DNA from: JALOTE01 sp031422195
GTDB lineage: Bacteria > Pseudomonadota > Alphaproteobacteria > Rhizobiales > Rhizobiaceae
DNA: 7,705 bases
Direction: 5' to 3'
NCBI GenBank assembly: GCA_031422195.1
Contig: JANOPZ010000025.1
Span: 1-7,705, forward strand
Position numbers and translations under genes: made by a program. A model generated the notes under the pieces. That model was not told the DNA's origin. It did not search any database and saw nothing but the letters and a program-made list of their open reading frames with translations. Positions 5,606 through 7,705 of this stretch are shown here, one piece after another. How positions within the stretch are numbered: position 1 is the first letter of the stretch; the number at the start of each line of letters is the position of its first letter.

Positions 5606-6313
5606 ATGTTTTCAAACAGCTTTCCAGAAAAAACGTTCATGGCAGCGCAAGTGGCGCGGATGCTGTTTGAAATAAAGGCAGTGCATTTTAATGCACGCGA
5701 ACCTTATACATTTACCTCGGGCCTCAAAAGCCCGGTCTATATTGATTGCCGCAAACCCATTTCCTATCCGCGTATTCGTTCGGCGATGATGGATTTTGCC
5801 ATATCGGTCATAGCGCGCGATGTCGGCTATGAACAGTTTGATTCCGTTGCAGGGGGTGAAACGGCCGGTATACCATTTGCCGCTTGGATCGCCGACCGTA
5901 TGGCGCTGCCGATGCAATACATCCGAAAAAAACCCAAAGGTTTTGGCCGCAATGCGCAGATTGAGGGCGATTTGAAAGAAGGCTCGCGGGTGTTGTTTGT
6001 TGAAGATTTGACAACCGATGGCGGCTCGAAGTTTTTGTTTGCCAATGCCATTCGAAAAGCTGGCGGGCATTGCACCGACACGTTTTCAATTTTCTATTAT
6101 GATATTTTCAAAGACACGCCGGCAAAATTGGCCGAGCAAGGTATGCGGTTGCATTACCTTTGCACCTGGCAAGATGTTTTGGCTGAAGCGCGCCGTGGCA
6201 GCCTGTTTGATCTTGAAACGCTGGCTCAAGTTCAAGCCTTTTTGGATTCGCCCTTGGCGTGGTCATCAGCACATGGCGGTATTGCTGAATTGCCGTCACG
6301 CAATGATGATTAA
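5606..6313 (+). CDS. pyrE: Orotate phosphoribosyltransferase (PyrE)
   Basis: PyrE joins orotate to 5-phosphoribosyl-1-diphosphate, giving orotidine 5'-phosphate, the fifth step of UMP synthesis. The protein has 235 residues, slightly longer than the E. coli enzyme (213). Seen in order are YTFTSGLKSPVYIDCRK (34-50), the orotate-binding region near the start; GGETAGIPFA (83-92); YIRKKPKGFGRNAQIEG (105-121), the flexible catalytic loop with its basic residues; and VLFVEDLTTDGGSK (129-142), which contains the PRPP-binding DLTTDGGS. The C-terminal 40 residues, with a Leu/Ala-rich helix and a Ser/Gly-rich end, vary between orthologues. The gene follows pyrC after 22 bp on the same strand, so it is most likely co-transcribed with it. 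Its TAA overlaps the stop codon of the convergent YeeE/YedE-family gene. Confidence 0.96.
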   Translation: MFSNSFPEKTFMAAQVARMLFEIKAVHFNAREPYTFTSGLKSPVYIDCRKPISYPRIRSAMMDFAISVIARDVGYEQFDSVAGGETAGIPFAAWIADRMALPMQYIRKKPKGFGRNAQIEGDLKEGSRVLFVEDLTTDGGSKFLFANAIRKAGGHCTDTFSIFYYDIFKDTPAKLAEQGMRLHYLCTWQDVLAEARRGSLFDLETLAQVQAFLDSPLAWSSAHGGIAELPSRNDD

Positions 6314-6744
6314 TCACGTTTGAGTGCGTTAGAACGACGTTGCCAAAGTCCGGCAAGACTGATGCCGACAATCATTGCAGCAATGAACATCCAAACGCTC
6401 GGCTCACCAAGCAAGACTGCCGGGATAGAACCACCCGGACAAAAACCGGTGATGCCCCAACCAATGCCAAATAGAATTGCGCCCACGACCAAAGGCGCAT
6501 CAATACTGCGGCTTGCAGGCAATTCGAATGCGCCGTTCAAAGCGGAGGTTGTCCGTGCTCCAAAAACGAGGCGGTAGCCGATGAATGTTGTGATCAATGC
6601 GCCGCCCATCACGAAAAGCAGGCTGGGGTCAAATGTGCCTGCGATATCAAAAAAATTCATGATTTTGGCCGGATTGCCCATGCCGCCGATAATTATGCCA
6701 AGGCCGAAAAGTGAGCCGATGAGAAAGGCTAAAATGAGTTTCAT
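6310..6744 (-). CDS. YeeE/YedE-family half-size membrane protein, second of a pair (DUF6691-like)
   Basis: This 144-residue, mostly hydrophobic protein is the partner half of a split YeeE/YedE transporter. It has about four membrane segments (about 2-22, 40-62, 83-103, 115-135). Family marks are GMGNPAKIMNFFD (21-33) and GFCPGGSIPA (100-109), where Cys102 is the conserved cysteine thought to handle sulfur. Full-length relatives such as TsuA take up thiosulfate, but for split pairs the cargo is usually unproven. The start at 6744 is chosen because MKLILAFLIG begins the first membrane helix and a GAAGG (6752-6756) lies 7 bp upstream, overlapping the stop of the preceding gene. An in-frame ATG at 6765 would add seven residues; longer versions back to 6903 would overlap the upstream gene heavily. 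The gap to that gene is only 10 bp, so the two are surely co-transcribed. Confidence 0.88.
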   Translation of the reverse strand: MKLILAFLIGSLFGLGIIIGGMGNPAKIMNFFDIAGTFDPSLLFVMGGALITTFIGYRLVFGARTTSALNGAFELPASRSIDAPLVVGAILFGIGWGITGFCPGGSIPAVLLGEPSVWMFIAAMIVGISLAGLWQRRSNALKRD

Positions 6745-6754
6745 TGGCTCGCCT

Positions 6755-7174
6755 TCACAACACATGCCGGATGATAAAAACCGTGATTGCCGTTGCCACC
6801 ATGAAAATGCCGGTAGCGGCAATTGAGCGGGGCGAAAGCTGCGCAATACCGCAAATGCCGTGGCCCGATGTGCAGCCAGACCCCATTTTGACACCGAAAC
6901 CAACGATGATACCGCCTAGAATTAAAACTGGCAAAGCCGTTGGCGAGGCGAATGCAATTTCATAGTTGGCTGCAACCAAACCCAAAGGCGCAATAATGGC
7001 GCCAACCAAAAACGCGGCCCGCCATGGCCAATCATTGGCAAACGGAGGCAAAATACCGGATACAATACCCGTTAGCCCCATAATCCGGCCATGCGTGGCC
7101 ATCAGCAGCGTTGCGGCCAACCCGATCATAATGCCACCGAGAAGTGACGCAAATGGTGTAAATTCTGTTTCCAA
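6755..7174 (-). CDS. YeeE/YedE-family half-size membrane protein, first of a pair (TTG start)
   Basis: This 139-residue protein has about four membrane segments (about 10-25, 53-70, 80-97, 116-136). It carries the signature GSGCTSGHGICG (98-109), with Cys101 and Cys108 flanking His105, as in YeeE/YedE sulfur-transport domains. It likely works in the inner membrane with the following gene product as the two halves of one carrier for a sulfur compound, by analogy with TsuA. Both cargo and direction are inference. No ATG is available ahead of the first helix: the frame opens at a TGA (7190-7192) and the first usable codon is TTG at 7174-7172, preceded by AAGGGG at a 6-bp distance. This start gives an N-terminus (METEFTPFASLLGG) that fits the family. 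A start at the internal ATG (residue 16) would cut the first helix. No persulfide dioxygenase or BigR/SqrR-type repressor gene is in view. Confidence 0.88.
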   Translation of the reverse strand: METEFTPFASLLGGIMIGLAATLLMATHGRIMGLTGIVSGILPPFANDWPWRAAFLVGAIIAPLGLVAANYEIAFASPTALPVLILGGIIVGFGVKMGSGCTSGHGICGIAQLSPRSIAATGIFMVATAITVFIIRHVL

Positions 7175-7180
7175 TTGAGG

Positions 7181-7186
7181 CCCCTT
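7181..7186 (-). promoter_or_regulatory. Ribosome-binding site that supports the TTG start at 7174
   Basis: On the minus strand AAGGGG lies 6 bp before the TTG at 7174-7172. It is the best Shine-Dalgarno match near this gene and decides its start. Confidence 0.6.
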
Positions 7187-7213
7187 TGATCAATAATCGT
7201 GCAATAACTGATT

Positions 7214-7223
7214 TGCCGCGGCA
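7214..7223. repeat. 10-bp palindrome in the 85-bp divergent intergenic region
   Basis: TGCCGCGGCA is a perfect palindrome near the middle of the 85-bp gap (7175-7259) between the divergent YeeE/YedE and aldehyde dehydrogenase genes. The gap must hold both promoters, but I see no strong -35/-10 pair on either strand. A shared operator is possible but unproven. Confidence 0.3.
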
Positions 7224-7245
7224 GTAAAGACAGCGCGGTGTTTGC

Positions 7246-7251
7246 AGGGAG
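7246..7251 (+). promoter_or_regulatory. Ribosome-binding site that supports the TTG start at 7260
   Basis: AGGGAG stands 8 bp before TTG at 7260-7262. No in-frame ATG exists between the upstream stop (TGA at 7209-7211) and the conserved start of the dehydrogenase domain, so this site decides the start. Confidence 0.65.
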
Positions 7252-7259
7252 CTTGTACA

Positions 7260-7705
7260 TTGAAAACCAGACAGTTTTACATCGGCGGCAAATGGGTTGC
7301 GCCATCAAGCCAAAATACGATAGCGGTGATCAATCCGGCAAACGAAGATACCGTTGCAGAAATTGCAGCGGGCACAAAGGTTGATATTGACCGCGCTGTA
7401 GCCGCAGCTTTTGCGGCGTTTCCGTCCTATTCTCGCTCAAGTAAGTCTGAACGGGTTGAATTGCTGGAAGCTATTTTAGCGGCCTATTTGAAGCGCACTG
7501 AAGATTTGGCTGAAGCTATCACCAAAGAAATGGGTTCGCCGTTGGCCTTTTCGCGCTCAGCGCAGGTTTGGGCTGGCGAAGCACATTTGGAAGCGCATAT
7601 TGCAGCACTCAAAGCGTTTGAATTTGAAAAGCCACTTGGCCGTACCAGCGTTGTTTATGAGCCCGTTGGTGTGTGCGGGCTGATTACACCGTGGAATTGG
7701 CCGAT
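7260..7705 (+). CDS. NAD(P)-dependent aldehyde dehydrogenase, N-terminal part (3' end outside window; TTG start)
   Basis: The frame runs open from TTG at 7260 to the end of the window, about 148 codons of an enzyme normally about 475-500 residues long. It oxidises an aldehyde to the carboxylate with NAD(P)+; the substrate cannot be told from this part. Typical features are FYIGGKWVAP (6-15), VINPANEDTVAEIA (23-36), the helix with ERVELLEAI (64-72), AITKEMGSP (86-94), and YEPVGVCGLITPWNWP (133-148), where Asn146 is the oxyanion-hole asparagine of the family. The catalytic Cys and general-base Glu lie beyond the window. The start is TTG with AGGGAG 8 bp upstream; the resulting MKTRQFYIGG fits the usual beginning of the family. 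It is divergent from the YeeE/YedE pair, with 85 bp between the start codons. Confidence 0.9.
   Translation, partial: MKTRQFYIGGKWVAPSSQNTIAVINPANEDTVAEIAAGTKVDIDRAVAAAFAAFPSYSRSSKSERVELLEAILAAYLKRTEDLAEAITKEMGSPLAFSRSAQVWAGEAHLEAHIAALKAFEFEKPLGRTSVVYEPVGVCGLITPWNWP

Noticed and set aside
6745..6903. N-terminal extension of the second YeeE/YedE gene back to 6903
   Set aside because: It would overlap the upstream gene by about 150 bp and add a basic, non-family sequence; the 6744 start has a good ribosome-binding site and begins at the first membrane helix.

Overview
The window looks like a chromosomal segment of an alphaproteobacterium, probably from the Hyphomicrobiales/Rhodobacterales side. 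The grounds are an aerobic-type cobalamin locus (cobN, cobO), half-size YeeE/YedE membrane proteins, a small SleB-type lipoprotein hydrolase and a moderate base composition (around half G+C by eye, not computed). The species cannot be named from this. Coding density is very high: the only non-coding stretches over 30 bp are 3425-3620 and 7175-7259.

Layout. (1) 1-2696, plus strand: the 3' third of cobN (large subunit of the aerobic cobaltochelatase), a VIT/CCC1-type metal transporter, and cobO (corrinoid adenosyltransferase), spaced 12-15 bp apart and so probably one transcription unit. (2) 2693-3424, minus strand: a lipoprotein with a C-terminal SleB/CwlJ-type cell-wall hydrolase domain. Its stop codon overlaps that of cobO. 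(3) 3425-3620: a divergent intergenic region with two adjacent palindromes and a nested stem-loop with two competing 5' arms. (4) 3621-6313, plus strand: a class IV PLP aminotransferase, pyrC (dihydroorotase) and pyrE (orotate phosphoribosyltransferase). The first two overlap by 11 bp and pyrE follows after 22 bp, so this is very likely an operon. (5) 6310-7174, minus strand: two half-size YeeE/YedE membrane proteins (candidate sulfur-compound transporter) that converge on pyrE with overlapping stops. (6) 7260-end, plus strand: the first 148 codons of an aldehyde dehydrogenase, transcribed divergently from the YeeE/YedE pair. The first YeeE/YedE gene and the dehydrogenase both appear to start at TTG, each behind a good Shine-Dalgarno sequence.

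How the genes fit together. CobN inserts Co2+ into hydrogenobyrinate a,c-diamide (with CobS and CobT, not in the window). CobO then adenosylates the reduced corrinoid. A divalent-metal transporter between these two steps suggests a link to cobalt handling, which is inference. PyrC and PyrE catalyse the third ring-closing and the phosphoribosylation steps of UMP synthesis; PyrD is elsewhere. No RNA gene, CRISPR array, insertion sequence or phage gene is visible. The items most worth following are the transporter inside the cobalamin cluster, the aminotransferase lacking the usual PLP-binding glutamate and coupled to pyrC-pyrE, and the structured leader upstream of it.
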